A stretch of DNA of 64,000 nucleotides from Simmondsia chinensis (taxonomy: Eukaryota > Streptophyta > Magnoliopsida > Caryophyllales > Simmondsiaceae). The DNA lies in NCBI GenBank assembly GCA_018398585.1, contig JAGTTD010000001.1, positions 33,430,438 through 33,494,437 of the forward strand, written 5' to 3'. Of this stretch, positions 1-10,542 are shown one piece after another. Position numbers and translations under genes: made by a program. How positions within the stretch are numbered: the stretch's first letter is position 1; the number at the start of each line of letters is the position of its first letter. A model generated the notes under the pieces. It saw nothing but the letters and a program-made list of their open reading frames with translations. It was not told the DNA's origin and made no database searches.

Positions 1-400
1 CCAATTATTGATGTGCTTATTGATTTAGACTCGAGGCATGAGGTCTTGTCTTTCATGGATGGCTATTGCGGATACTACAAAGTTATGATTGCTTGAAATG
101 ATGCCCATATGATAGCGTTCAGGTGTCCTGGGTCAATAGGAACCTTCAAGTGGGTGGCTATGCTGTTTGATTTGAAAAATGCTAGTGCCACCTACTAAAA
201 AGCCATGAACATGATCTTTCATGACCTCATCGACAAGACCATGGAATTCTATATCAATAATATCGTGGTCAAATCAAAATCCCAAGTCAAACACTTGGAA
301 GATTCGAGGGGGTGTTCCTTAGAATGAGGACCCACGAACTCAAGATGAAGCCATTAGTGTGATCTTGGTGTACGAGATGGTAACTTTCTTGCTTTTTTGG
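1..400 (+). pseudogene. T1 reverse transcriptase, partial and decayed
   Basis: Frame 1 reads a gypsy RT palm: LSFMDGYCGYYKV near 45-95, then GTFKW and LKNASATY near 145-195, then EFYINNIVVKS at about 246-280. The last motif corresponds to the catalytic YVDD box, but both aspartates are asparagine here. Stops at about 96 and 196 and a frameshift near 305 also break the frame. The protein would copy element RNA into DNA in the virus-like particle. The N-terminal RT lies off the window edge. Confidence 0.88.
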
Positions 401-960
401 TAGACCAGAGGGTCATTGAGGTGGACATTAATAAGGTTATGGCTATTCAACATGCCAAACTACCTTCAACAACAAAAGAGCTCCAACGCTTCTTGGGGTA
501 GGTTAACTTCATGAGGTGTTTAATCTTTAATATTGCAGAAAAAACAAAAGTCTCCTCTCCATTATTGAGGCTCAAAACTGAGAATGACTTTAAGTGGGAG
601 GAGCCACATTAAGCAACTTTCAAGGCCATCAAGGAGCTCTTGATCAGGCCTCCAGCGCTCATTCTGCTTTTAAGGAATCTATTAGTTGCTTGCTTGTACA
701 AGACAATGAGCAAGGATTTGACCAGGCTGTGTTCTACCTTAGCCGTTGCTTAAATGAATGTGAAATAAAATACTCCTCAATGGAGAAACTATGTCTATCT
801 TGTTCTAAGCATCAGTAAAAATTAAGACATTACTTCTTGGCATTTACAATATACGTGGTTGCTCAAATAGGTGTCCTTAGGTACATGCTAGATAAGCCCT
901 TGATTAGGGGAAGATTAGAACAAGTGGAGTATTGATCTACTTTAGTTTGAATTGTTCAAT
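400..960 (+). pseudogene. T1 RT thumb/connection and first RNase H
   Basis: The sequence reads VIEVDINKVMAIQHAKLPST and then ELQRFLG, the conserved thumb of gypsy RT that leads into RNase H. RNase H follows with CLLVQDNEQGFDQAVFYLSR and KYSSMEKLCLS at about 690-805. The same segments occur in T2 (minus strand, 50132-49416) and T3 (57600-58170), which confirms the reading. Stops at about 500 and 611 and small frameshifts break it. The role would be removal of the RNA strand during reverse transcription. Confidence 0.85.
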
Positions 961-1039
961 ATGTCATAAAATTCAGTCAAAGGTTAGTCCTTGGCAGACT
1001 TTTCAGCTTACCACCCAAACATTCATACTGGACTAAACT

Positions 1040-1775
1040 ACGAGCAAGACCAGCTCCTAGTGGTGGAAATGGTCCCTTGGAAACTATACTTTAACAGATC
1101 AAGGACCAATTCAAGTACTGGAGTTGGAGTTGTGATAGAATTTCCCTACTGGGATCATCACTAAATTAGGCATTACTTTAGTTGGAAAATGCCACAACAA
1201 CATGGCAGAGTATGAGGAACTGATAATAGGCCCACATACTCTCCTGAAAATGTGAGTCCTCAATGTCATTACTAAAGGGACTCCATGTTGATGATTTTCC
1301 AAATAAAAGGGGAATTTCAATGTTTGAGCAACAACTCGAACTGATACTTTCAACATTGTAAAAGCTTTTGAATAATTTCGGTCATTTGCAATCTAAGCAT
1401 ATCTTTGGAGAGCAAAACAAAGCAGCCAATGACTTGGCTCAGTTTGCTTCTGGATATATGGTCAGCAAGACTAAGGTTTTGGACCATGACATAGAATTTG
1501 TTAAGTCATCTAATTTTGAGAGCGAAGCTATTCCATGTGAACACTTGGATTGTCTTGAAACCCATCAAACTGTCCTAAATAAACATGAGAACTGGAGGAA
1601 GCCTTTAATTGGTCACTTCAAGAACCCTGAAGATTACGCTAAGGACAAAAAGATGAAAATGAAAGCTCATAAATTCCATCTAGACCATGAATGTGGAGAG
1701 TTAAATAAAAGGTACACTAGTGGAGTGCTTCTTAGGTGCCTTAACTTGGATGAAGCTATGCTAGTGATGGTATGA
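1040..1775 (+). pseudogene. T1 archaeal-type RNase H (aRNH) and linker
   Basis: A second RNase H domain begins at about 1080 (WKLYFNRSRTNS), with VVIEFPTG, GKCHNNMAEYEELIIG and a spoiled third motif near 1280. The first catalytic aspartate of the usual FDG motif is asparagine, and the GDS motif is lost. The linker to integrase at 1368-1775 is an open frame of 135 codons (KHIFGEQNKAANDLAQFASG, the RNase H C-terminus, then spacer). T3 has the best preserved copy of this domain at 58285-58581. Confidence 0.85.
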
Positions 1776-1779
1776 GTCC

Positions 1780-2760
1780 ATCAGGGTATTTGTGGATCCA
1801 ATTTAGCTAGCAACAAAATTCTTTAGCTCATCAGACATTATAGCTATTACTGACCATAAATGATTGATGATTGCATAAAATAAGCTAAGGGATGTAGAGC
1901 CTGCCAGAGACATGGGCATGTACTAAGAGTCCCTATAGTTAAGATGCATGCTATTGTCAAGCCATGGCCCTTCAAAGGGTGGGCAATGGACATCATAGGA
2001 GAATTCAACCCTCGTTCTAGTGAGAAACACTCTTTACATTCTTGTGGCAATAGACTACTTCATAAAATGGGTGAAAGGGAAACCATATAAGAATATCAAT
2101 TAGAAACATGTAATTGATTTTATCAAAGAAAACATCATGTGTAGGCTTGGTATCCCCAAGACCATAATTGTAGACCAAGCTAGAGTGTTCAATGGGACTG
2201 AGGTTAAGGAATCCACTGATAATTTCAACATAAAAATCTTGAATTCATTTCCTTACTACGCACAAGTCAATGGCCAGGCAGAGTCAACAAACAAGATTCT
2301 GAAGGCCGGCATTGAAAAGATGATCGAAGACAATCCCAAGAAGTGGCATGAATTGCTACTGAATTCCCTTTGGGCCTACAAAACGTCCAAACATGATGCA
2401 ACTGGGACAACTCCCTTCCATTTGACGCATGGCCATGATGATGTGCTCCCACTAGAAGTAACAGTTCAGTCTATTAGGTTGGCGCATCCAGGAAAGTTTC
2501 CTAAACTTGAGTATGAGTAGGCTATTGTGGACGAACTAACTAAATTAGACCAAGTTAAGCTTGACGGCCATCACAAGTTAGAGAAACAAATAAAGAGGGT
2601 GGCCATGGCATACAACAAAAAGGTCAAACCCAAGCCCTTTGACTTAGGGGATAGTCTGGAAAGTCATCTTACCCATTTGCCAAAAAGATCGTGTCTTTGG
2701 GAAATGATCCCCAAACTAGGACGGTGCATTTAGAGTCATTGAGGTGTTTGGAGGTAAGGC
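1780..2760 (+). pseudogene. T1 integrase, decayed
   Basis: The HHCC zinc region is recognisable (CIK then GCRACQRHGHV near 1868-1925), followed by WAMDIIGEF with the first catalytic aspartate. An open stretch at 2137-2520 carries IVDQARVFNG (second aspartate) and NGQAESTNKIL (glutamate), so the DDE triad is present. The C-terminal part continues at 2527-2733 (KLDGHHKLEKQIKRVAMAYNKKV and KPFDLGD). Stops occur at 1828, 1849, 2101 and 2518. The protein would insert element cDNA into the chromosome. Confidence 0.9.
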
Positions 2761-2769
2761 TTACTTGCT

Positions 2770-3110
2770 TCAAGACCTAGATTGAAGAAACTCACCCGAG
2801 GGTTATTAATGCAAGGTTCCTAAAGAAATATGCGCCATCAACTTGGGATTCTAACAAGAAAGTTCTTAAGTACAGGTTCTCTAAATTACGGGCTCGGTTT
2901 CAATATAAATGTCTCAAGGATCAAGTCCATGATCCTCAGGATAAGAAAAGCAAAGAAAAGAAAGGAAGAACAACCATGCTAAGAAACGTGTTTGAATAAT
3001 ATGCGTATTTGATTAATATTACATGATAGTACATGGCTTATATACTAAGTAATACAAGCAAGTAACTTGTATGGCCAAATAGCCCTGTAATAAAAAAAAT
3101 GAAAACCAAA
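2770..3110. other. T1 spacer between pol and the antisense gene
   Basis: No convincing reading frame. The stretch holds the end of pol and the region downstream of the antisense gene. Matching sequence lies in T2 (split by copia B at 39375/47487) and T3 (60060-60117 plus 61066-61310), so it is a conserved part of the element. The alignment of these three copies fixes the insertion points of copia B and of the 60118-61065 segment. Confidence 0.6.
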
Positions 3111-3114
3111 AGAA

Positions 3115-6009
3115 TTAAGCCCTAATCCTCACTAAGGATTCCGCTATAGAGAACAGTTGCCTAGCTGCGTTGCTTAGCTCGTGGTTCAAGGAAAGAGCTT
3201 CCTCTTCGAAAACTTGGCTGCTTCTTTGGGCCTCTATGGTAGCTTCCTCAAGCCTTCCAACCACAGTGCCTTGAGAGGAATGTTGTTGTCTCATGAAAAG
3301 TAGTTCTCCCCTAAGATGACCCAATCTCTCCTCCAAGTGATGAATTTCATCCTTGAGGCCTCTAATCTCTTGACCTTGCTGGTTTTAGGTCTTCTTGCCT
3401 GCTTCGAGTTCTTCAAACATAAGTTGCAGACAACTAAGATCAGCTGAGAGTGCTAAGTTCCTTATGGCGCCTTCGCAGCCACTTCTATTGAAGGAGGGCT
3501 GGGCCCTCATGGTTCACCTTCACATTCACTCCTTCTAGAACTTTGAGCTCTCTAGCATTGGTAGGAGCCAACTTAGAGTCCTCCTGTAAGGCCTTCACTA
3601 GAGCTATAGCTTCCTGGACATTAGCCCTTTTAACTAGGGTCAAACTGGGAAGATGTGCAACTAATCTTTAGAATCTCGGGGATACTTGATCTAGGTTCTG
3701 AAACGCCAACCTATCCATTGCCCCTAAAGTCTCTAAAGAAGAGGTAATCTCTCCCGGTGGCTGAGAAGTAATGGCTCTTAGATGTGTGACCTGTAAAAGG
3801 GTGAACATTAAAAGGAGTTAGATCAAATTGCAACTTTGGAAAACAACCAAGGTTAGGGGAACTATTATTACCTATGAAACCTCACCTTGAGGCAAAATAT
3901 GGACTTCTGTTGACATCTCTGCCATTAGAACTTGTACTTTCTCTTTAACTATAGGTATGTCTTCGTTTTGGGGAGCCTCTAGGGAATAATGCTTTCATGT
4001 TACAACCAAATATGGTTTGAGAGATCAACAATTGGGAATCCAGGTTACAGAATCTACCTTTAAAGATTTCCTCAATGGAGATAGAGCCTCTTGGGAAGAG
4101 GAATGGAGCCAGCATAAGGTAGTGGTTTAGAGAATCTGGGAAGGAAACCTCTTCGGAGGGATAGTTGATAATTGGGTCCACAGCAGAAGTAGCCATGTCA
4201 CCTCCTTCTTCGGCACTTAGGCACAATGGTAAAGTACTCTAACTGAGCTCTAGTGTAATTGCTTGAGGTTGAGATACCGATATCTCCACAATAACTGGAG
4301 CTGGCTTTTCTTGTGGATGAAAGAGGCCTAGTTATGAGCTTCTTTGACAAAGATGAATGAGACACCAATTAAGAAAATCCAATACCTTTGGTACTTCTTC
4401 ATTTTCTTCCTCTTTTGCTACTTAGATGGCTCCAGTAGGGAGAGTCTGGGGAATCTCCTTCTGCTTTCTCTTCCTTCAGCCACAAATATCGATGACTAGT
4501 GGAGAGGTTCCTAGTGGGCACTTCTCTAGCATTAACTCTTGGTTTTGACACCTGTAGGAGTCCCCTAGACAGCTGTTGCTTGAAAATGAAAGCACGAAAA
4601 TCAATCTTCATTCAGAACCGGTCAAAAATAGAACTGAAGCATACTTTTAGGCTGGCTCTCTACCTGATGGTGACTTTTGTGGAGTTGGCCTAATGCTAAC
4701 TGCCTGGCTTCTTCTCGAGCATGGACCTATGCACTCAAAAGAAGGTGTAAAATACCACTTGCTGCCTTTGGTCTCCCAAAAGGACCAATAGGCTTGGAAC
4801 CAAGCTGCAAAACGAGGCGTGGCACATGGACTGTACCTACAGACAACGGGGCGCCCATAAAAGGATTTGATTTCTTGATTCAACTCGTGCTGAGGGAGTT
4901 GAATGAAAATCCTTTTAGCCCACAAATATTTTTGGTCCTTATACTGGGAATAGGAAAATCTTGGACCATGCCAAATTGCACAGTAAACAACCCAAGCCTG
5001 TAAATCTTTACACCTAGATGAGTCTGGTGATAGAAAAATAGATCTTGGGGGCACAGGATTACCCGCCAGACCTATGAGTTGACGTCCACAAACGCATCAT
5101 AATAAAGGTCCAATTTTTTGGACCAACAAGGACCAAGGTTTCTCTCCTTGAAGGGAGTCCATTGAGTTCCCTTTCTACCTTAAGGAGAAACTAATCTCTC
5201 AAGGCATTGGTCAAAGGACCGTCCTAGGGGTAAGAGGACCTAACAGGGAGTATACTGCTCCCCAAAGAAGAGACCCCCTCGCTTGTGAGAGTGTAAGGGC
5301 CACTAGAGCAGAGCTCGGGGAAGTAAGCTTAAGCCCAAAGCTAGATCGGCCAAAAGGGTCCACCTATTTCTGAACCAAAATTCTTAACTATGATGTCCCT
5401 AAGGGATTCATATACTAGGGATAAAAATAATGGTCCCATGGCCAAAGGACCAGTACCAAAGACCAGGTTAATATCCATGGTCTTGAGAAACTTAAGAACT
5501 TAGTTGGAGGAGTTAGCAAAGAAAAACTTATTTAGCCAAAACAATTAAAGACATGCTTCTTCTTCTCTGGAACCTTGTCAAAAATGATGTACCTTTGTGA
5601 CAAACATCTTGATAGGGGACTCATAACCACTAGGCAAATCGGTGATAGAGAAAGAAGAGGCAAAGGCTTCATTCTTTGAAGAAATAAAAGAATCAAGAGG
5701 GCAATTTTTCTTCTCTTGATGAAAGACCTATCAAGGCCTCTATATGATCATAGGTAATACTAAGAAAACCCTCAAGGAGGACAAAAGCGATGTAATAGGT
5801 GTTCTAACAGCATGTTAGTGCCATCATGAAAGGATGATCATACCTGAGGGCAATGTTGGAAAGCCCGATGGCTTCGTAGAAGTGAGGTTTCTTCCATTTT
5901 TCAATGTGGGTCAACATCAACCTATCAACCCATCTGGTGTACCACTTTGTCAAAAATATCAACCATTTGAAAGGCCCTGCTTCTTTGTAGTTTGATCTAT
6001 GGGGGCTGT
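3115..6009 (-). pseudogene. T1 antisense plant-mobile-domain gene, middle and C-terminal parts
   Basis: Read from 6009 downward on the minus strand. It begins with YKEAGPFKWLIFLTKWYTRW, then ALRYDHPFMMAL at about 5830, EGFLSITYDHIEALIGLSS near 5750, and a region near 4960 matching the T2 segment YRPGLFARQFG. An acidic, low-complexity middle and a C-terminal coiled coil (IHHLEERLGHLRGELLFMRQ, ending 3115) follow. The pattern W-G-(hydrophobic)-I-T-L-E-D-I then LIGLP is that of plant mobile domain (MAIN/MAIL-like) proteins. The N-terminal part continues at 7346-7632 beyond an insertion. Multiple stops and frameshifts are present. Its function in the element is unknown. Confidence 0.8.
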
Positions 6010-7345
6010 TGATGTGTTTTTCTACATCTATCAAAATTTAATATTAAACCCTATGCACTAAACACATCTAAATTGATGTTTAGGGAGAGAGGTGTCAAAG
6101 CATAGGGACTAAGAGTGACCTAAATTGATTTGAGAAAAATTTGGAGATTTTGTGTTAACGAATCTAGGGAAATGACAATTGAACTACAGAATTCTACTTC
6201 TGACGAAGAAAAGAGTTTGGAATTGGAAACTAGGGTTCTGAATCCATCATTAGCCAATTATTCTTACGGTTAACGCTTAAATTGAGGTTATTGATTGTCA
6301 CATGGGTAGTTGTTTAGGCTACAAGCTTCAACCTACTAAGGTGATGGTGTTAGTATCGTGTATTGGCCCTATCTAACTAAACCATATGGAAAATAGGCTT
6401 TACCTAACATATTGTTAATTATCATGTATTGACCCTATCTAACTAAAACATAGAGAAAATAGGCTTTAATTAACAATTTAGTGAATACTATTGCTTGATT
6501 AATTAGTCCTAAGGCTACAAGTACAAAGAATTAATTTATAAATATCAACATCAATGATCAAAGGTTACAAACTCAATAATCATCTCATTGAATAAATGAT
6601 GAGAACATAATACTTCAAAGGTATTTATCTCAATCAAGAAATTCATGTAAACAATAAAATTAACTCTAATTAAAAGTAATACAAAAGTAAAAAGCCTAAG
6701 ACTTCATCTAATCTCAGAGAGCAAGTTAGCTCTCCATTAAAGGTGAACCAGTGAAGGAGGAGATGAACGAACCCGTGTTTGTCTCCACGATAAATACTAT
6801 CTCATTCCAAATTAACGAAAAACAACAACTAAATGGAAGAAAGAGAAAGAGAATTGAGAGAGAGAGCTGCAGCGGTGGGTGGTACAAAACCTAAAACAGA
6901 GAACCTCAAAACAGAGAGATAAAAACAAGAACCCAAAAAAAAAGAACCCCCCCCCCCCCCCAACGTTCATCGTCTTCTTTCTCTTAATAGCGATGCTAAT
7001 GTCCTAAGCGAGCTGGGCTGAGAGGTGACGTGTTTGAGGTTGTGCGGGTGCTGAGCGGGACGTCGGTGGGACAGGACAGTGGTGAACAGTGCTGGCGTGG
7101 GCTAGAGCTGGTGTCGGTGTGACTTGGGCTTGGCTCATACGATCTGTCCTGATCTGGTATTGACTTGATTTAATTGCTTACGAATCAAATTTTGTCTTGT
7201 TTGCACCAAAATTTGACAATTTTTCGAACTTTAATTTCAAACTTATAAAACATAAAAATTGCCAAATCGAGTATAAAACTATAATTAAACTGGTGCAAAA
7301 TAATTAAAATAGCAATTACAAGATGCATAAATATGAGATGCATCA
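6010..7345 (-). mobile_element. Probable solo LTR inserted in the PMD gene
   Basis: Comparison with the uninterrupted T2 gene shows about 1.34 kb of foreign DNA here. On the minus strand it starts TGATGCATCTCATATTTATG and ends ACACATCA, giving TG...CA ends with a short TGATG/CATCA inverted repeat. It holds no coding sequence, has an A/T-rich body, a 15-base C run at 6947-6961, and GC-rich sequence at 6990-7150. The flanks GCTGT and GTGGT match at only 3 of 5 bases, so the target duplication is weak. A solo LTR of an unidentified family is the best reading. Confidence 0.55.
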
Positions 7346-7632
7346 GTGGTACGAAGTAAAGGAGACTCATCAGCATCTAAAAATATGCCTAGAACGCTGG
7401 GCACGTCGTGAGACCAGTCAAAGATGGGTCCTAAGGCATAAGACGCGAAAGAAGACAAACAATCATTCCCTGGTAACCAAGAAAGATCCTTTTTGATGGT
7501 GTTGAGATTAATTGGACTTTGAATCACATAAGAGGCCATTGAAGTATCAAATTGGAGCAAATGCATTAGCTTTTTGATAGAGCTGTTAGCCTGGAGAAGG
7601 GGAACAGAGACAGCGAAAGAAATTTGTGCCAT
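7346..7632 (-). pseudogene. T1 antisense PMD gene, N-terminal part
   Basis: Starting from the ATG whose complement is at 7630-7632, the minus strand reads MAQISFAVSVPLLQ, then MHLLQFDTSMASYVIQSPIN, DLSWLPGNDCLSSFASYALG, PIFDWSHDVPSVLGIFLDAD and ESPLLRTT. The T2 copy at 36740-37070 has the same order of motifs, which supports this start. The frame is open to the insertion at 7345. It is transcribed, if at all, against the direction of pol, from between the polypurine tract and the gene. Confidence 0.75.
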
Positions 7633-7911
7633 TGTTGGATCAGTTTCAAAAAAGTACGAAGCGATGAAGGCAAATTGAATCAAGAATTGAAGATTCAAGA
7701 GCAACAGAGAGAAAGTGTTTTAAAAAGTGCCTAATTGCAGTAAAGAGAGAGAACACGTGGCAGAAAAGTGAAGATTTCAAGTCCTAATTGTCATACTCAT
7801 AGACATGCCGTAAGGAAGAGCAAACGACAAACAGTCTTCTTTCAAGCTCCTTGTAGTCGTTAAAGGTCAAATCAGGATTTTCTACCACTGTAAATTTGAA
7901 TTTACAAACGG
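7633..7911. other. T1 upstream region of the antisense gene
   Basis: About 280 bases between the antisense start and the polypurine tract. It would hold the promoter and leader of the antisense gene. The corresponding T2 interval is 36466-36739. No confident TATA box was picked out. Both copies share a pyrimidine-rich leader (on the gene strand) with the words CTCTCTCTTTACT just upstream of the gene. Confidence 0.4.
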
Positions 7912-7927
7912 CTAAAAGGGGCGCATT
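7912..7927 (+). promoter_or_regulatory. T1 polypurine tract
   Basis: The bases GCTAAAAGGGGCGCAT lie directly before the LTR start TGTTTACACC at 7928. This is the usual place for the plus-strand primer of an LTR element. T2 has the same arrangement on the minus strand at 36465-36449 (GCTAAAAGAGGGGCATT). Confidence 0.8.
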
Positions 7928-8416
7928 TGTTTACACCCTATATTTAACGGGACTTGGATAAAGTCATTTTTAGCAGAGTGCCATGTGCTTAACACATGAG
8001 GCTTTTCTCAAGGAGAATTAGGCCTTTAGGTGTTGAAGAAATGGCATCTCGAGCCCAGTATCCTGGGACAATCATCATCCTAACAAGGGTATTAACGACT
8101 CGAGGGTTGAGATGGTTGAAGAATAAAGGGTGCTTGAGCTTAAGGTGCTGCTAAGAGGGCTGTAAGATTGGTGGTTTCCATGCTCAAGACAGTTACATGG
8201 AGCACAATTTTAGATACTTAGGTACTAAGCTTAATCCAAGAGAACATGGGGCTTCTAAAGGGGACTTCAGTTAGAAATTTAGTAGTGGCCTTCAAGGAAT
8301 TCCCTCCAAAACTAAATCATGGACACCTTCATCGATCCTTAATGCGCAAGGAGAAGCTTGGTTGCTTGACATGGGGGGAAAAAGCACTGATATTAAGGGC
8401 CAGCTGTTATTTAGTT

Positions 8417-8426
8417 TATATATAAA
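8417..8426 (+). promoter_or_regulatory. T1 LTR TATA box
   Basis: TATATATAAA about 490 bases into the LTR. The position is conserved in T3 (TATGTATAAATA, 50631-50642) and, inverted, in T2 (35956-35967). A shared CACACTCAATNCAAAACTTC-like stretch follows it. Conservation in three copies supports a pol II start about 30 bases downstream. Confidence 0.65.
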
Positions 8427-9022
8427 AAAAGGACGCTGTTGTAGTAAAAAATTCACACTCAATTCCAAACTTCATCAAGTTTTATTTACAGCTCAGTTGT
8501 GCTCTTTCCTTAGGAGTAGCATACCCTACCATACCTTGTTCTACTCGCATCTTAAGTAATACAGTGTTTTGTGTTTCAGGTATGAACTTCCTGTTTTAAT
8601 CTTTTCCCAAATTTCAACGAGTTGAGAATTGAGGCTCTGACAGCCAAGGCTTTACCTTGATTGTGTTGGTCTTAACATTACTATCACTGCTTGATAAGCT
8701 AGGTGACTTAGGTTCGCACCATTGATTAGGGCTTTAACGGCCAAGGCTTGACCTCGATTACGCTGGTCCTAGTCTAACGACCTGAATACGATTTGCTCCA
8801 TCTTAATCTTGTCAGACCTAAACTCATTCAAGTTATTATAATTCAAGGGTGCCAGGCTTAAAAGCCTGATTGACTCGGGCATGTAAGTGGACTGTTAAAC
8901 TCTCTTGTTTGTCTCCACCCCAGTTCCTTACTTTTAAGTGTATGAGAATAACTATATGTGGGCCCTGCTCCGTCGCTGTAATTGCCACTTGAGTTAAGGC
9001 CATATCCTTTTACTTTTTTCTG

Positions 9023-9025
<3 letters not shown>

Positions 9026-9066
<41 letters not shown>
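9026..9066. repeat. (AT)n microsatellite in the T1 LTR
   Basis: About 20 uninterrupted TA units at the point where T3 has only ATATATATAC (51263-51272). The tract has expanded in T1 and lies right beside the element D insertion site. Confidence 0.95.
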
Positions 9067-9071
<5 letters not shown>

Positions 9072-10526
9072 TTAAGGCCTAAACAGCAACCTAAGATTAG
9101 AGGGTGAATTAGGTTCTTTTGCGATAAAATGAAAATTTCAACTTTAAGAACAAAAATTAATTGAAAGCTAAACAATAAATATGAAATGTAGAAAATAAAT
9201 GCAAGAAGAAGAATAATGCACAAGGATTTTTAGAGTGGTTCATTTCTAACCCGGAAGCTAGTCCACTCCTCAAGTGACTACTCTTCGTCAATTGAGCGTT
9301 TAATTAAGCTTGATGATCCTTTTTAAAACTAGGCTCAAGATCCAACCTTTACAACCGATCTTTTTGTATGTAGGCTCAAGACCCAACCATTACAACCGAC
9401 CCTTTTCTAACCATAGGCTCATGATCCAATGTTTTACAATAAAATGAATAAAGCAATGAAGGAATTAAAGTATTGAAATTTTTCACTCTTACAAGAGTGA
9501 ATTGACACTAGATCAAGCTTACCCAAAGAAAAGAATGTGCCAATTAAGCTCAATGATCAACAATAAAAAGAACCGGTGATGCTATAAAAAAAAAAAAGAA
9601 ACTCAAAATTGAAACATTAAAGCACAAGAGAGTTAGAGCTTTTAATCAAAGAACGTTTAGACAAATTGGATGATTTAAACCAATACATTCAAGCCTTATT
9701 TATAGGCAAATGAAAGGCTAGGGGACGTTCAAAATGTTAGAAAAAAATATTAAAAAATAAATCAAGTCAAAAGTAGCCATTTGAAGCCTGTGTCGACACA
9801 CAGCCTCTATGTGTCGACGCACAGCAGCTCCAGAGGGTTACTATATCCCTGTGTGTAGACACATCTCTTCTGTGTGTCGACACTCAGCATGCCTAGGTGG
9901 ATTTGAACTTTTTTGACCATTTAGCTTGATTGATTAATTATCGTATTAGCTAATCAAAATTTATTAATTGATTGATTATCATATTAGCTTAATTTTTGTG
10001 TTAAATTCCATGATTTTGCTCATCCATTCGAAAGATTGATTGGTTCAATCAAGCCAATAAATTACTCTATTAAAATTTGGTCTTGTTAGATTTGAGAATG
10101 CTTTTCATAATACCAATCTCAAAAAATATTTTTGTTGTCAAATTTGATTGGCTTGACTTAAGTATTTTTCAAAAGACATTTGGAAATCATCTTTCAAAAA
10201 TATTTTTGTTAGAGAATCACATATCAATATTGAGATTTAACTCAATTGATATGTCACCATCCTAAGTTATAGAAAATAAAAATAAAAAACTTGAAGTGCC
10301 TGGACTCAGATCTCGTTTTCTTGACTTAGGATCAACTTTCTCTTCAACTTGGTCGATCTCTTCTTGATCTATCATCTTGGAAAGCTTGATATCAACATGA
10401 TAGATCTTGATTTTTCATAGCTTTCTTATGAGTCACTTTCAAACAAAATTAGAACAATTAAATACATTGACCCATTAAATGATAGTTATCAACAAATTAC
10501 AAAGTAAATGACCTTGAGGGCCAATA
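9072..10526 (-). repeat. D 3' LTR
   Basis: Runs from TTAAGGCCT to GGGCCAATA on the + strand; the canonical ends TG and CA are mutated. It aligns along its length with the other three family LTRs (22181-23660, 31101-32499 and 33502-34841). It shares the words AAGAACCAAA, GTGGTTCACTTCCAA and CTCAAGTGACTACTCTTCGTCA with them. Confidence 0.88.
9694..9888 (-). promoter_or_regulatory. D LTR core promoter: TATA box and palindrome cluster
   Basis: On the minus strand TATAAATAAGG lies at 9704-9694. Between 85 and 185 bases upstream there are four versions of a TGTGTCGACACA palindrome: about 9788-9803, 9809-9825, 9849-9865 and 9872-9888. Decayed forms occur at the matching place in the other family LTRs (22946-22985, 31820-31850, 34205-34290). 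The placement just upstream of a TATA box suggests protein-binding sites; this is inference. Confidence 0.55.
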
Positions 10527-10542
10527 ATCTCCCCTTTTTTTT
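10527..10542 (-). promoter_or_regulatory. D polypurine tract
   Basis: On the minus strand AAAAAAAAGGGGAGAT directly abuts the LTR. The identical arrangement in C (23675-23661) confirms the LTR border and the element's orientation. Confidence 0.8.

Larger units (their letters stand above)
1..9071 (+). mobile_element. T1: Tat-type Ty3/gypsy element, 5' part outside window
   Basis: T1 enters the window inside its reverse transcriptase and runs through RNase H, a second (archaeal-type) RNase H and integrase. An antisense plant-mobile-domain gene follows, then a polypurine tract and the 3' LTR from 7928. The double RNase H is the known mark of the plant Tat lineage. The 3' LTR is cut at 9071 by element D and resumes at 34842-35050. 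Every reading frame has stops, so the copy is dead. Gag, protease and the 5' LTR lie outside the window. Confidence 0.9.
7928..9071 (+). repeat. T1 3' LTR, first part
   Basis: The LTR starts TGTTTACACCCT after the polypurine tract. It is homologous to the T3 LTR at 50164-51476 and to the inverted T2 LTR at 35071-36448. Element D splits it at 9071 and the remainder is at 34842-35050. Behind the TATA box the LTR has two imperfect copies of a roughly 90-base unit (AAGGCTTTACCTTGATT and AAGGCTTGACCTCGATTACG, near 8645-8770). Confidence 0.88.

Noticed and set aside
4677..5003. 108-codon + strand frame opposite the PMD gene
   Set aside because: The minus strand holds the conserved PMD text matching T2; this frame has no homologue and is a shadow.
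8858..9223. 121-codon minus strand frame
   Set aside because: It reads through the (AT)n tract and across the T1/D junction, so it is a composite of two elements.
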